Positions 30,412 through 39,916 of a stretch of 64,000 bases of DNA are shown here, piece after piece. The notes beneath the pieces are model-generated. The model searched no databases. It had not been told where the DNA came from and saw only the letters and a program-made list of their open reading frames with translations. The stretch spans positions 1,860,001 through 1,924,000 of the forward strand of contig NC_042507.1 in the NCBI RefSeq assembly GCF_003054445.1. Direction: 5' to 3'. The stretch comes from Pichia kudriavzevii (taxonomy: Eukaryota > Ascomycota > Pichiomycetes > Pichiales > Pichiaceae). Positions within the stretch are counted from its first letter, which is position 1; each line of letters starts with the position of its first letter. A program made the translations under genes and the position numbers.

Positions 30412-31803
30412 TTAAACGCTTTTCTTTGTCGATTGTTTATATTTGGCACGTTTGGCCATGGCATATTTGAAGCTACGGGCAACCCCAGCTGTTAGTATGC
30501 CTTTCACAGATTGCACAAGGGCACTACTACCGACAGTTTCTTCTATACATTTTATTATTATGTTTTGTAACCTTGTCGGGTTTCCATAAAATTCATTCAC
30601 CATTGCTTGTAGGAATGGTGAACTTGTCAGTTTATATTTGATGGGTAAATACTCCCAATCTTTATTCGATATTTTGCTGATGTCCAGAGTAGTATTGCTT
30701 AGTTCTTCATATGATAATCTCTGTCTGCCATTTGTATCTTCTATTCCTTTCACAGTTGGGTTGAGTATTATATCATTTGAAATTGGGTCTGTTTGGGAAA
30801 TTTTAGAATAATGTTGGAATATCTTTGAACGAAACCCTCGTGGAAGGCTCATGATTATTTCAGCTAGTTGCTCCTTCTCTACTTTGGTTTTAAACGTGGA
30901 AGATTTTGATGATCTAGATTCAACCATATTGGTCATAATTGGCCTGTATAATTCTCGAAAGAGCCCATACTGGTTCTCTACTATGTTCCTGACTTTATTT
31001 GGGTTTTCACCGTTAACTTTTAACCTAGGATCCCCCATGTATGACAGGCCAGCAATTTTCAGAAATATCTCAAATTCGTCCACACTGTGATTCTCAACAG
31101 TGTGTAGCAGAAGCAATGACAAACTAAAAGCACTGGTGAGACTGTATTGGTTTAGGAGAATCAGCATTGGATCCTTCTCTAATATTGCAACTGGCTTATG
31201 CAACCGGCCTGCCAGGTACATGGTACTCCAATTTGTTAAATCATCAACAATCGACTCCTTGGATGTGACGCCATACTTCAATTCCAGGGGAACACCGTCA
31301 ACGGTCACATTAACAAATGGATTGAAGTAAACCCCAGCACCTAATTTTCCAACATAACTAACAGCTCGTGGCCCTAAATATTTCAAAGATGAATAATCGG
31401 CACCATTTTTCAATATGTTGTACTCATGCCAGGATACAGGATCACGAACAGCCAATATCATGTCGATCTGTGAGTTGGAAACATCAACATCTTTACCTTG
31501 TGGGAAAACTTTTGAACCATAGCCGAAGGCAAAGTTTACATTTTTAAATCTCTCTAGTAATTTACGTAACAGCTTATCCACATCTGATCCATCTCGAAGA
31601 CCCGAATGGAGCTGGTTTGCTCCGTAATCTAATGACAAAGGTTTGAAGGTGTTTGTATTTATGGCATGGAGATGTTTTGTAAAATCTTGCAATTTTAGCG
31701 TGGATGATTCCGGACATCTCTTCGTATGGAGGCAATTGGATTCTAGCTTGGTCAATCTTTTAAACTTTACACTCCTAGCTCTCTTAGATAAAACTGCCGA
31801 CAT
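30412..31803 (-). CDS. TAM41: mitochondrial CDP-diacylglycerol synthase Tam41
   Basis: 463 aa (first ATG 31803; the upstream extension has no ATG). Makes CDP-DAG on the matrix side of the inner membrane for cardiolipin synthesis. The nucleotidyltransferase core shows FAFGYGSKVFPQG, SQIDMILAVRDP, WHEYNILKNGADYSSLKYLG, GAGVYFNPFV and VPLELKYGV. The C-terminal helix-rich half ends with GVARSFKYAMAKRAKYKQS. Its basic N-terminus suits matrix import. It is larger than yeast Tam41 (385 aa), mainly at the N-terminus and the middle. Confidence 0.95.
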   Translation of the reverse strand: MSAVLSKRARSVKFKRLTKLESNCLHTKRCPESSTLKLQDFTKHLHAINTNTFKPLSLDYGANQLHSGLRDGSDVDKLLRKLLERFKNVNFAFGYGSKVFPQGKDVDVSNSQIDMILAVRDPVSWHEYNILKNGADYSSLKYLGPRAVSYVGKLGAGVYFNPFVNVTVDGVPLELKYGVTSKESIVDDLTNWSTMYLAGRLHKPVAILEKDPMLILLNQYSLTSAFSLSLLLLHTVENHSVDEFEIFLKIAGLSYMGDPRLKVNGENPNKVRNIVENQYGLFRELYRPIMTNMVESRSSKSSTFKTKVEKEQLAEIIMSLPRGFRSKIFQHYSKISQTDPISNDIILNPTVKGIEDTNGRQRLSYEELSNTTLDISKISNKDWEYLPIKYKLTSSPFLQAMVNEFYGNPTRLQNIIIKCIEETVGSSALVQSVKGILTAGVARSFKYAMAKRAKYKQSTKKSV

Positions 31804-32058
31804 CACAAGGCTACCTAGATGCCTCACTGTCACGTTTTTCTTCCAAATTTCTTCCACTTTTCCATCATGGTATGTATTTATCTTGGCTGGAGGGGAAATT
31901 TTGACAACTGGGGAATGAAAAAAAAAAAAAAAAACATCCGTGCACTTCTGCAAATATAATTTCTAAACATGAAGAAAGCACATGAAAATGAAAACAAACA
32001 ACTGAAGTACAGGGAAACAAGTCAGTATTTCAGAGTGTCAAACTTAATCTGAACGACT

Positions 32059-34401
32059 ATGAACAGGGAAAGGGCTAGGGATAGCGGGACTGGGAATGGA
32101 AGTCTTATCGGTCCTGGAAATACCAGCAGGTCTCGTCTTTTACAAAGACAAGACAGCTTTTTTTCTCCAATTACATCATCGTATTCACAGTCAGCTGTAA
32201 ATCGGAGAATGTCGTTATCCAATCCAAAAAGTATGGTGAGATCCCCAGAAAAGCCAGAGATGTCGAATGAAAGGAAAAAAAGAAGGTTGAGTTTGGTGCC
32301 CAATGGCAACAGCTTAAAATTGGGGGCACCAAGACATGCCAATCAGACTCCGGCTTCCAAGCGTCAATCACTTTTAAGCAACGCTAGCGCATATACATTA
32401 AACAATACAGGAACACAAGTATCTAGTAGAAAGTCAACTATACCCAACACACCATCATCTGCGAGAAACACACCCACAGGGAGATCTGTCCAGAATCTTG
32501 TTCAAAGTTCAATCACAAGATCGAACCTTCCTACCCGTCGCACAAATAACAGACGTGAGTCTGTCCAACTCCCCTCATCAAGTGGAAATATAACAACGTC
32601 TTCTTCAAACAGACTATACAATGGAAGAAAATTGAGGGATCCAAGGCCCCTCAAAAGTCATAGGTTTATTGAAAATGCACAGAACGAACTATATGAATAC
32701 TTATCAAGTAATAAATTTGATATCGACATGAGATGTCAGCTTTCAATCAAAACGTTATCACAACCCACTCAGAAAGACTTTGAGCTAATATTTCAATGGC
32801 TGTACAAAAAGCTAGATCCCGGCTACAAGTTCAGCAGACCTTCAGAAAACGAATTTTATACACTGCTGAAATTTTTAGAGTACCCGTATCTTGAAACAAT
32901 CACCAAGTCTCAATTGAGTGCTGTTGGCTCAAACTGGCCTGCTTTTTTGGGAATGCTTCATTGGATGCTAAGACTAGTTAAGGATTCACTCAAGTTAGAT
33001 GAACTAGACATTGATTCGATTCAGGACTCACAGTCCCAGTCCCAATCCCAATCCCAATCACACAATGCATGTTCAGATGAGAGGTTTGACGACTTATTGA
33101 TCACCAGTGAGCAGTCCATCTTAAACAAACTTTTTATCAGTTATGCTTTGAAATCTTACAAGGCCTTTTTGGCTTTTGGGGATGACGATTATTCAGAATA
33201 TTTTGATGAAATGAATAATGAATATGCCGAATATGCTGAGGAAATCAAAAGAAAATGTTCATTGAACAAAGAATTGTACAATAATTTGAGAGAAACGTAT
33301 GATAATCTAGTCGAAAACTTGGATCTTTATGATTTTCAACTAAAAAGGGGCGAAGCACTTAAAGTTGATGTCACCAATTTACAGAGGCATATCGAAATGT
33401 TCAAGGATCATCAACAAAAATGGCAGAATACACTAGATAAGCTCAAACTCGATCTGCAAAATGTCAATGAATCTATCAATAATTCGAGGAGGGAAAAACA
33501 GAATATCATTTCGGATTTGGAAAGCAAAGGTTTGACATTAAAAGATATCGAAGATCTTCACAATGAGAAGGATAAACTCACAGATAGCTTGAATCATATA
33601 GATCAAACTCAAAAAGAAATTAAGATAAAAATTGAAGAGAAAAATAAAGAGTTAAAGTCATTATTTTTTGAGACGGAAGCAAAAATTAATACTTATAACC
33701 AAATGATCTATAGGATTTTTGGTTTTCTCAATATTCCTACGCTTCCGCAATCATCCGAATATATAATCAATCAGATAAACGACGGATGTTTAAAATCCAA
33801 CTTAGGTTGCCCACCAAATGATATTATTCCTCAACTATCAACGCTGCGTAGCCCACTTGAAAATTTAAGACTTTCAATTCAAACGAATACTCGGTCTAAT
33901 CAAGATTCTGCCTTCCAACTTCGTCAGCAGATTGATGATTTGAATCATTCTGCTATGAGATTCACAAACCAACTAGAAACATTGACAGATGATGTCTTAT
34001 TATCAGACAAAAAGTATGCGGAAGTTAGGGAGAGATTAGAAGTCGACTCAAGTAGGATGTTGCTAGATATCGAGGAAAGAGAAGATGAAATTAGAAACTT
34101 TACTTTGGAAAAAGAAAGGCAGAAAATGCTAGTCGAAAGGAGTTGGAGAAATACAGAAAAGGACTTTAAAGAATTTGTTGAAAGGATCAAGCAAAGAAGA
34201 ACCAATCTATTTGTTGATATTACCAAAACACTTGATGATGTTGTCAATTTCAAGTTCGATATTGGAACAGAGTTAGAAAATATTGTCAACGAAGTGAATA
34301 ACGAACTCAAAGAACATGTAGATTCATCTAGCGTCAACCACATAGATATAAATAGGCAAGACATAGCAGAGGAAGAAAATGACAGGGAAGAGGAAACATA
34401 A
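32059..34401 (+). CDS. NDC80: outer kinetochore protein Ndc80
   Basis: 780 aa. Microtubule-binding subunit of the Ndc80 complex. A basic, Ser/Thr-rich N-terminal tail (about 1-195) is followed by the calponin-homology domain (about 195-320; DPRPLKSHRFIENAQNELYE, FIFQ-type LIFQWLYKKLDP, WPAFLGMLHWML). A short SQ repeat (about 325-335) and a long coiled coil (about 385-760) with a loop complete the family order. The end is acidic (EEENDREEET). Yeast Ndc80 is 691 aa; the tail is longer here. Confidence 0.96.
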   Translation: MNRERARDSGTGNGSLIGPGNTSRSRLLQRQDSFFSPITSSYSQSAVNRRMSLSNPKSMVRSPEKPEMSNERKKRRLSLVPNGNSLKLGAPRHANQTPASKRQSLLSNASAYTLNNTGTQVSSRKSTIPNTPSSARNTPTGRSVQNLVQSSITRSNLPTRRTNNRRESVQLPSSSGNITTSSSNRLYNGRKLRDPRPLKSHRFIENAQNELYEYLSSNKFDIDMRCQLSIKTLSQPTQKDFELIFQWLYKKLDPGYKFSRPSENEFYTLLKFLEYPYLETITKSQLSAVGSNWPAFLGMLHWMLRLVKDSLKLDELDIDSIQDSQSQSQSQSQSHNACSDERFDDLLITSEQSILNKLFISYALKSYKAFLAFGDDDYSEYFDEMNNEYAEYAEEIKRKCSLNKELYNNLRETYDNLVENLDLYDFQLKRGEALKVDVTNLQRHIEMFKDHQQKWQNTLDKLKLDLQNVNESINNSRREKQNIISDLESKGLTLKDIEDLHNEKDKLTDSLNHIDQTQKEIKIKIEEKNKELKSLFFETEAKINTYNQMIYRIFGFLNIPTLPQSSEYIINQINDGCLKSNLGCPPNDIIPQLSTLRSPLENLRLSIQTNTRSNQDSAFQLRQQIDDLNHSAMRFTNQLETLTDDVLLSDKKYAEVRERLEVDSSRMLLDIEEREDEIRNFTLEKERQKMLVERSWRNTEKDFKEFVERIKQRRTNLFVDITKTLDDVVNFKFDIGTELENIVNEVNNELKEHVDSSSVNHIDINRQDIAEEENDREEET
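33028..33060 (+). repeat. hexanucleotide repeat coding Ser-Gln in NDC80
   Basis: About five units of CAGTCC/CAATCC in frame between the CH domain and the coiled coil. They encode alternating Ser and Gln, giving several SQ dipeptides. Confidence 0.85.
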
Positions 34402-34592
34402 CCCATGTGTGATATATTTAGATGTTACTGTATTATTATTATTTTTTTTTGTATTATAAAGGTTTCTTGTATACTTTAAAAATATTGTTTTTAATGGTAT
34501 GAAACGTATTTTATTTAGAAAAGCATTTTAAAGTGAATGTACACGTTTTGTTTTTTTATTTTTGCTACAAGAAATAGTCAAACAAGAAATAC

Positions 34593-37106
34593 CTACCTTT
34601 TTCTTCTTCTGTAGTAGTTCTTTTCAAAAAATGGATGGTGTGAAATTTCATCATTTTTCTTACTTCTAGAATATTCAACATAAGCCATATCTTCACCACC
34701 AGCCAAACCAGCCATGGACGCTTGGTTTTTGGTAGAACTTGATTTGAGTTTTCTAGAGACCCCATGTCCAATTAAATTATCAGCATCTTCCCCGAGCTCG
34801 ACACCTGCCGCCTCCTCGTTCTTCAATAGGACTTCTTGTAATAGCTCCCGACGTTCTTTGGGAGATGCATATGCAAGGTTTGGTAAATCTTCCATGCCAT
34901 GCAAATGCGTGATAATCTTAAATGCATAACCTTGGTCAACAAGGAAAGCCTGACGCTTGGTGGAATAATACATCTCTTGTGTATCTTTGGAAACTAAAGA
35001 ATAAAAAAAAGCATTAAAACCTTCATCATTTCTACGTTTGGCACGTAAGATACGACCCAAACGTTGTGCCTCCTGTCTTCTTGAACCATAATGTGAGGAA
35101 ATCTGAATTAAGCATGTTGCTTCAGGTAAGTCAATAGATGTATCACCCACCTTTGATAGGAAAATAGTGTTGACCTTTTCATTATACTGGAAGTTCTGCA
35201 AAATGTTCATTCTTTCTTGTTGTGGTGTTGAGCCATAAATGAAAGGTTTGCCTAGCTTCAAAGCGTACTCTTGTAAAGCATAGACATTGTCTGAAAAAAC
35301 AATGATTTTATCTCCCCTGCTTTCATGATACTGTATCAAGAATTGACATGCTTGGAATTTAGTAGGATTCATGATGTACAATAGCATTCTTTTCCGAGCG
35401 TTCTCCCTTAGATATTCCTGATAAAATTCACTTGTCATAGGGCACCAAACTTCAGCACATTGGACTTTGGCAATATGCCCCTTTTGCGATAACTCCATCC
35501 AGTTTGCTTCATACATTTTTGGTCCAATAAGAAAATTAAGATCTGAAATTTTTTCATCCTCTCTAACTAAGGTAGCAGTTAACCCTAGCTTCGCATGGGT
35601 GGCTAGCGCAGTGACAACCCTTCTAAACATAGCTGCAGGAACAACATGGACCTCGTCCAGAATGATAAAGCCCCACTCCCTAGAAGTTAAGAAATCCATC
35701 ACTTTTTGGGAATCATGCGACCTGTTTCTAGTATTTGCTACCATTGAGTATGTCGACACCACCAAACCAGATTCACCTCGAAACATTTGCTTATTCTCTG
35801 AAGTGAAAACGGCAACATTTTCTGGTTGAATAGTACACCATTGCAAAAACTGTTGTCTCCATTGCATCACAGAAACCGATGATGTACATAAAACAATGAC
35901 AGATTTTCTAATGGTACATGCTGCAGTAATTCCAACTAAGGTTTTACCAGCACCACATGGTAACACGATGATACCAGACCTCGCACGGCCGTTACCAAAC
36001 ATTTTACTCAACGATTTCTCTTGGTACGGTCTAATCTGGGTGGATGGCTTTAAATCTATCTCAAGATCAGGGTTACGTGTATCGTTCCTAAAATCGTATT
36101 CCTCTAGCATTGGGTAGTCAATCTCTTGACATCTTTTCTTGACAGTTTCGACATTTTCGGCCGCAACCTCAAAAGAATGAACTGTATCATCGGCATTTTC
36201 GTCCTCCGCCTCTGCAATAACGTCAGCATAAATATTTTCAACTTCATCGGCTCCTTTGGAATCGTCACCAGCTGCATCGTCCCCTTGTTGTACTTTGTCT
36301 TCAGACTTCCCATTTTTTTTCGTTCCAGGGATGACTAAATCTCCTTGAGTTGGGGCTTGAGTTTGAACCAAGGCATCCGTATCTTGTTCATCAGTGCGTA
36401 CTAATCTCAGCTTACCAATAACATCATCCTTCAATAACATTCTCAAAATTTCGGCAGAAGAAGATTCTACAAAATATCTATTGTGCTTTAAAACCAATTT
36501 GACCTTACCATAGGAGTGAGTAGCCGCTTTAATGAAATCAACGACTGAAGTTGCCACAGGCACTTTCGACAACCTATTCAAAACCGATATAATATCATCA
36601 GTCTCTAAACCAACAGAAACAGCAGCGTATAATGAATGTGTAGTGATTTTATATTCATGCATAAAATTTGGTCTGCTAACAGGTTCTGCAATTGTAACTA
36701 AGAAGTCCTGGGCTTGCTCGGACAACGGAGAAAAACTTTCCAAATAGATCTTACCATCTGAAGGACTAATCCAAATTGGACGTGCTGGGTGATCAGGTTT
36801 CAACCTTAGGTACGAGAAATCATTGTTTGCGAAGATATGAGAGACAGAATCAGGGATAAAATCACTTGGCCTGTCTAATCTGATCTTTAACAATTCATCT
36901 TCTTCATATTCTTCGTCGTTGTTTGTCTCCTTGATTTGATCAATAGCTTCCTGTGTTTTTTGTGGCAGTTTCCTTCTACGTTTTGCCGGTGGCGTAACAC
37001 TCTGCTCTTGATCCAAATCTGTGTCGTCTGCAGAACTGTTGTCTGAGAATAAATTTTCAAGTTTATCGGTGGCTTGCAGTGCTTCTGCTGCACCTACGGA
37101 TGTCAT
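34593..37106 (-). CDS. SSL2: TFIIH DNA translocase Ssl2/XPB
   Basis: 837 aa. 3'-5' helicase/translocase of TFIIH for promoter opening and nucleotide excision repair. Walker A PCGAGKT is at 383-389, DEVH at 484-487 and the XPB-specific RED motif (VREDEK) at 515-517. Motif VI is [20 protein letters not shown]. The N-terminal damage-recognition part ([17 protein letters not shown]) is present, and the acidic linker (about 260-310) is as in fungi. The C-terminus has the typical [20 protein letters not shown]. All motifs are intact. Confidence 0.98.
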   Translation of the reverse strand: MTSVGAAEALQATDKLENLFSDNSSADDTDLDQEQSVTPPAKRRRKLPQKTQEAIDQIKETNNDEEYEEDELLKIRLDRPSDFIPDSVSHIFANNDFSYLRLKPDHPARPIWISPSDGKIYLESFSPLSEQAQDFLVTIAEPVSRPNFMHEYKITTHSLYAAVSVGLETDDIISVLNRLSKVPVATSVVDFIKAATHSYGKVKLVLKHNRYFVESSSAEILRMLLKDDVIGKLRLVRTDEQDTDALVQTQAPTQGDLVIPGTKKNGKSEDKVQQGDDAAGDDSKGADEVENIYADVIAEAEDENADDTVHSFEVAAENVETVKKRCQEIDYPMLEEYDFRNDTRNPDLEIDLKPSTQIRPYQEKSLSKMFGNGRARSGIIVLPCGAGKTLVGITAACTIRKSVIVLCTSSVSVMQWRQQFLQWCTIQPENVAVFTSENKQMFRGESGLVVSTYSMVANTRNRSHDSQKVMDFLTSREWGFIILDEVHVVPAAMFRRVVTALATHAKLGLTATLVREDEKISDLNFLIGPKMYEANWMELSQKGHIAKVQCAEVWCPMTSEFYQEYLRENARKRMLLYIMNPTKFQACQFLIQYHESRGDKIIVFSDNVYALQEYALKLGKPFIYGSTPQQERMNILQNFQYNEKVNTIFLSKVGDTSIDLPEATCLIQISSHYGSRRQEAQRLGRILRAKRRNDEGFNAFFYSLVSKDTQEMYYSTKRQAFLVDQGYAFKIITHLHGMEDLPNLAYASPKERRELLQEVLLKNEEAAGVELGEDADNLIGHGVSRKLKSSSTKNQASMAGLAGGEDMAYVEYSRSKKNDEISHHPFFEKNYYRRRKR

Positions 37107-37428
37107 TGTAAGTTGATGGCAGAGGAAGTGAATGAAGACCGTGTTTCTTATCGAGATAAAGAAAGGTCAGCTAAAAGTTTTAGAGTCCAATCTTAGTAAA
37201 TTACTTAGAAAACCAAATTTGAATTTTAAATTTCTAAAGTCTATTTCCTCATCTGTGAAATTAGATTAATTGTTTTTTTTTTCTTTTTTTGTTCTGGTTC
37301 CTCGGAGAATCATATATCTGATCTTCAGAAAGATATTAAAGTTTACAAATTAGATTTATTTAAATAGTTATATTTAATGAAAGTTTAACATGCTGATTAA
37401 TTGTTGTATAGCAAGAGCAAAAAACCAG
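37107..37428. other. SSL2 upstream / SRP40 downstream region
   Basis: 322 bp, both neighbours on the minus strand, so this is the SSL2 promoter and SRP40 terminator. AT-rich with a T-run at about 37274-37288; nothing else recognised. Confidence 0.4.
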
Positions 37429-38733
37429 TTATTCTTTGAATTTATAGGAACCAACACCCATAGTGATCGAACCACCTCTGTACGATCCTCTCTTCATTTT
37501 ATTCTTATTTTTGGTGAAATCCTTGCCTCTAACAGCACCCAGCTTTTCATTTGCAATCTCACCCCAAGTACCAGCAGCACCCTTATAAGTGTTATCCATC
37601 AAATCTTCGGCTTCAAAACCAACCTTAGATCTGTCTATCCTAGAAAAATGTTTCTTTTGACCAGGCTGCAATTCATCTACACCTGCTGGGATCAGTTCAG
37701 GTGTCTGGGTTCTGGAGCTAGATGTAGTGCTCTCTTTTGAATCAGTTTTGGATCTCTTGGCATCCGGTTCTTCAGTTGATTCAGTCTTCCTTTTTTTGTT
37801 TTCTGTGTCCGAAGAGTCTGAATCAGAGTCAGAACTGCTTGCTGATGAATCTGAATCTGAACCTGAGTCAGAATCGCTAGAGGATGAGTCTGAGTCTGAG
37901 TCTGAATCACTAGAAGATGAATCGGAATCGGAATCACTAGAAGATGAATCTGAATCTGAATCTGAAGCTGAATCACTAGAAGATGAACCTGAACCTGAAC
38001 CTGAACCTGAACCTGAATCTGAATCTGATTCTGAATCACTAGAAGATGAATCTGAATCTGAATCACTAGAAGATGAACCTGAATCTGAATCTGAATCACT
38101 TGAAGATGATGAACTGCCAGAGGAAGAGGAAGAGTCATTATCGTTTGTCATTTTTTCCTCCTCAACAACAGGTTTTTCTTTTTTGTCTTCTTCTTTCTCG
38201 TATTCAGACTCGCTTGATGACGAAGAATCGGAATCAGAGTCCGAAGAAGACTCTGAATCTGAATCTGAGTCTGAATCTGAAGATGAGTCCGAATCTGAAG
38301 AAGAAGAAGATGATGAGTCCGAATCTGAAGAAGAAGAAGAAGATGAGTCCGAATCTGAAGAAGAAGAAGATGAAGATGAAGGTGAGGAAGATTCGGCTTT
38401 CTCATCAACATCCTTATCACCATCTTTCATCACAACATCTTCATTATCGCTATCAGAGGAAGAATCCGAATCTGACGAATCTGACGAATCTGACGAATCT
38501 GAAGAGTCCGAAGATTCTGAAGACTCTGAAGAACTGTCCCCCGTCATCACGACTTTGTCTTTGCTTAGCAACTCTTCATTGGCAATAAAGGATTCAAGCG
38601 GAACGCTTCCAGATTCAACTTTTGAGAAATCTAACTTTGAATCTTTTGCAAGTGCAGCAGCAGTTTTTTGCAAACCTTGATCATTCAAATATTTGTAAAT
38701 CTTTGCCAAAATCAAATCCTTAGAAGCAGACAT
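37429..38733 (-). CDS. SRP40: nucleolar Ser/Asp-rich protein Srp40 (NOLC1-like)
   Basis: 434 aa. Nucleolar phosphoprotein chaperone of snoRNPs, like Nopp140. An N-terminal LisH (LILAKIYKYLNDQGLQKTAA) is followed by a very long Ser/Asp/Glu region (about 65-310), a casein-kinase-2 type array. The conserved SRP40 C-terminal domain is present: HFSRIDRSKVGFEAEDLMDN, GTWGEIANEKLGAVRGKDF, KMKRGSYRGGSI. The repeat region produces long meaningless frames on the other strand. Confidence 0.93.
   Translation of the reverse strand: MSASKDLILAKIYKYLNDQGLQKTAAALAKDSKLDFSKVESGSVPLESFIANEELLSKDKVVMTGDSSSESSESSDSSDSSDSSDSSDSDSSSDSDNEDVVMKDGDKDVDEKAESSSPSSSSSSSSDSDSSSSSSSDSDSSSSSSSDSDSSSDSDSDSDSESSSDSDSDSSSSSESEYEKEEDKKEKPVVEEEKMTNDNDSSSSSGSSSSSSDSDSDSGSSSSDSDSDSSSSDSESDSDSGSGSGSGSGSSSSDSASDSDSDSSSSDSDSDSSSSDSDSDSDSSSSDSDSGSDSDSSASSSDSDSDSSDTENKKRKTESTEEPDAKRSKTDSKESTTSSSRTQTPELIPAGVDELQPGQKKHFSRIDRSKVGFEAEDLMDNTYKGAAGTWGEIANEKLGAVRGKDFTKNKNKMKRGSYRGGSITMGVGSYKFKE
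37815..38535 (-). repeat. Ser-Asp codon repeat tract of SRP40
   Basis: Tandem imperfect hexanucleotides (TCAGAT/TCTGAC-like units on the minus strand) encode (Ser-Asp)n blocks separated by Ser runs. The 12 to 18-bp sub-blocks recur, indicating expansion by slippage or unequal exchange. Confidence 0.9.
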
Positions 38734-39021
38734 ATCTAGCGTAATGTTTTACTGATTCTTTAACTAGAAAAACTGTAGGACCGGTTGCCGTATTACTGAA
38801 GAAATCGAAAAATTATGAAATCCCTAGAAAAAAAAAATTTTAAAAAACGTGAAAAGTAGAAATTCGAGAAAATGCTAAAAATGAGGAGGGCAAGAAATAC
38901 ATCAGTTGAATAAAGAAGCTGAGCTTTTTTGTTGTACCGTTGCACTGACAACACTGGCCACTTCTACCAAACAACCAAGTAAGCACACAGAAACATACAA
39001 GAGTAGAGGGGAAAAAACAAT

Positions 39022-39555
39022 ATGGCAGCTGATAAAACGATTGTTATTATTACATCTGACAATGACCGTTTCACAGTTGAAAGGAAAGTTGCAGAGAAGT
39101 CTTTGGTGATTAAAAACATGTTGAAGAATCTACTCCCAGTGGAGGGCGAGGATGACTCCGACTCCGACGAGGATGATTCGAACAACATCATCGAAGTTCC
39201 TACACAAAACGTTCGTTCGGCGGTGATGAAGAACATCCTTGAATGGTGTGAACACTACAAAGACACCGATTTCCCCGAGGAAGACCAAGAGGATGACTCT
39301 AAGAAATCCGCCCCAATCGATCCCTGGGACAAGTCTTTCCTAAATGTGGACCAGGAGATGCTCTATGAAATCATCCTTGCTGCAAACTACCTCAATATCA
39401 AACCTCTTCTTAATGCCGGATGCAAGATTGTTGCCGAGATGATCCGAGGAAAATCCCCAGAAGATATTAGAAAGACATTCAATATAGTCAACGACTTCAC
39501 TCCTGAGGAGGAGGCTGCCATCAGAAGAGAAAATGAATGGGCAGAAGACCGTTAA
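39022..39555 (+). CDS. SKP1: SCF ubiquitin ligase and kinetochore subunit Skp1
   Basis: 177 aa. Links F-box proteins to cullin and is also in the CBF3 kinetochore complex of point-centromere yeasts. The BTB/POZ-like N-terminus ([20 protein letters not shown]) is interrupted by an acidic loop (about 42-54, shorter than in S. cerevisiae). The C-terminal dimerisation and F-box-binding helices ([46 protein letters not shown]) are complete. Confidence 0.98.
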   Translation: MAADKTIVIITSDNDRFTVERKVAEKSLVIKNMLKNLLPVEGEDDSDSDEDDSNNIIEVPTQNVRSAVMKNILEWCEHYKDTDFPEEDQEDDSKKSAPIDPWDKSFLNVDQEMLYEIILAANYLNIKPLLNAGCKIVAEMIRGKSPEDIRKTFNIVNDFTPEEEAAIRRENEWAEDR

Positions 39556-39916
39556 ACTGAGCCTGTTATTCACCAAATAACCAAATGTATAACCTTTAAT
39601 TGCTCATGCCTTTATAAAAAATAATGCGATTCAACGATAGTGTAAAATCGGGGGAAGGGGAGGGGGGGATTGATGCAGCGAGCCGCGAATTTCCACCTGA
39701 ATTTTACCTTCCCCGAAACAGAAGGTTGAAATCTAAACAATTGGTCCAACAAACTTTGTAACCGACACCAGACTAGAGAGAGAGGGAGTGGTGGAGAGTT
39801 CTTCTTTACCTTTTCATGGATTGCACATACTTACAGAATTATATCAGGGGTAATAATATAAATCTTCTTTTGCATTAACTGGATCTCGATTGCGTACAGT
39901 ACATAATTCCTTCCTA
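39556..39916 (+). promoter_or_regulatory. SKP1-LAM intergenic region with G-rich tract
   Basis: 361 bp between SKP1 and the downstream sterol-transfer gene. A G-rich run at 39650-39668 has blocks of 5, 4 and 7 G separated by one or two A, long enough for a four-stacked-run quadruplex. No other motif is recognised. Confidence 0.5.

Noticed and set aside
37727-38680. 317-codon plus-strand frame (Glu/Ser-rich) and 171-codon frame at 38073-38588
   Set aside because: They are mirror images of the Ser/Asp codon repeats of SRP40 on the other strand. Low complexity, no start context, no domain.
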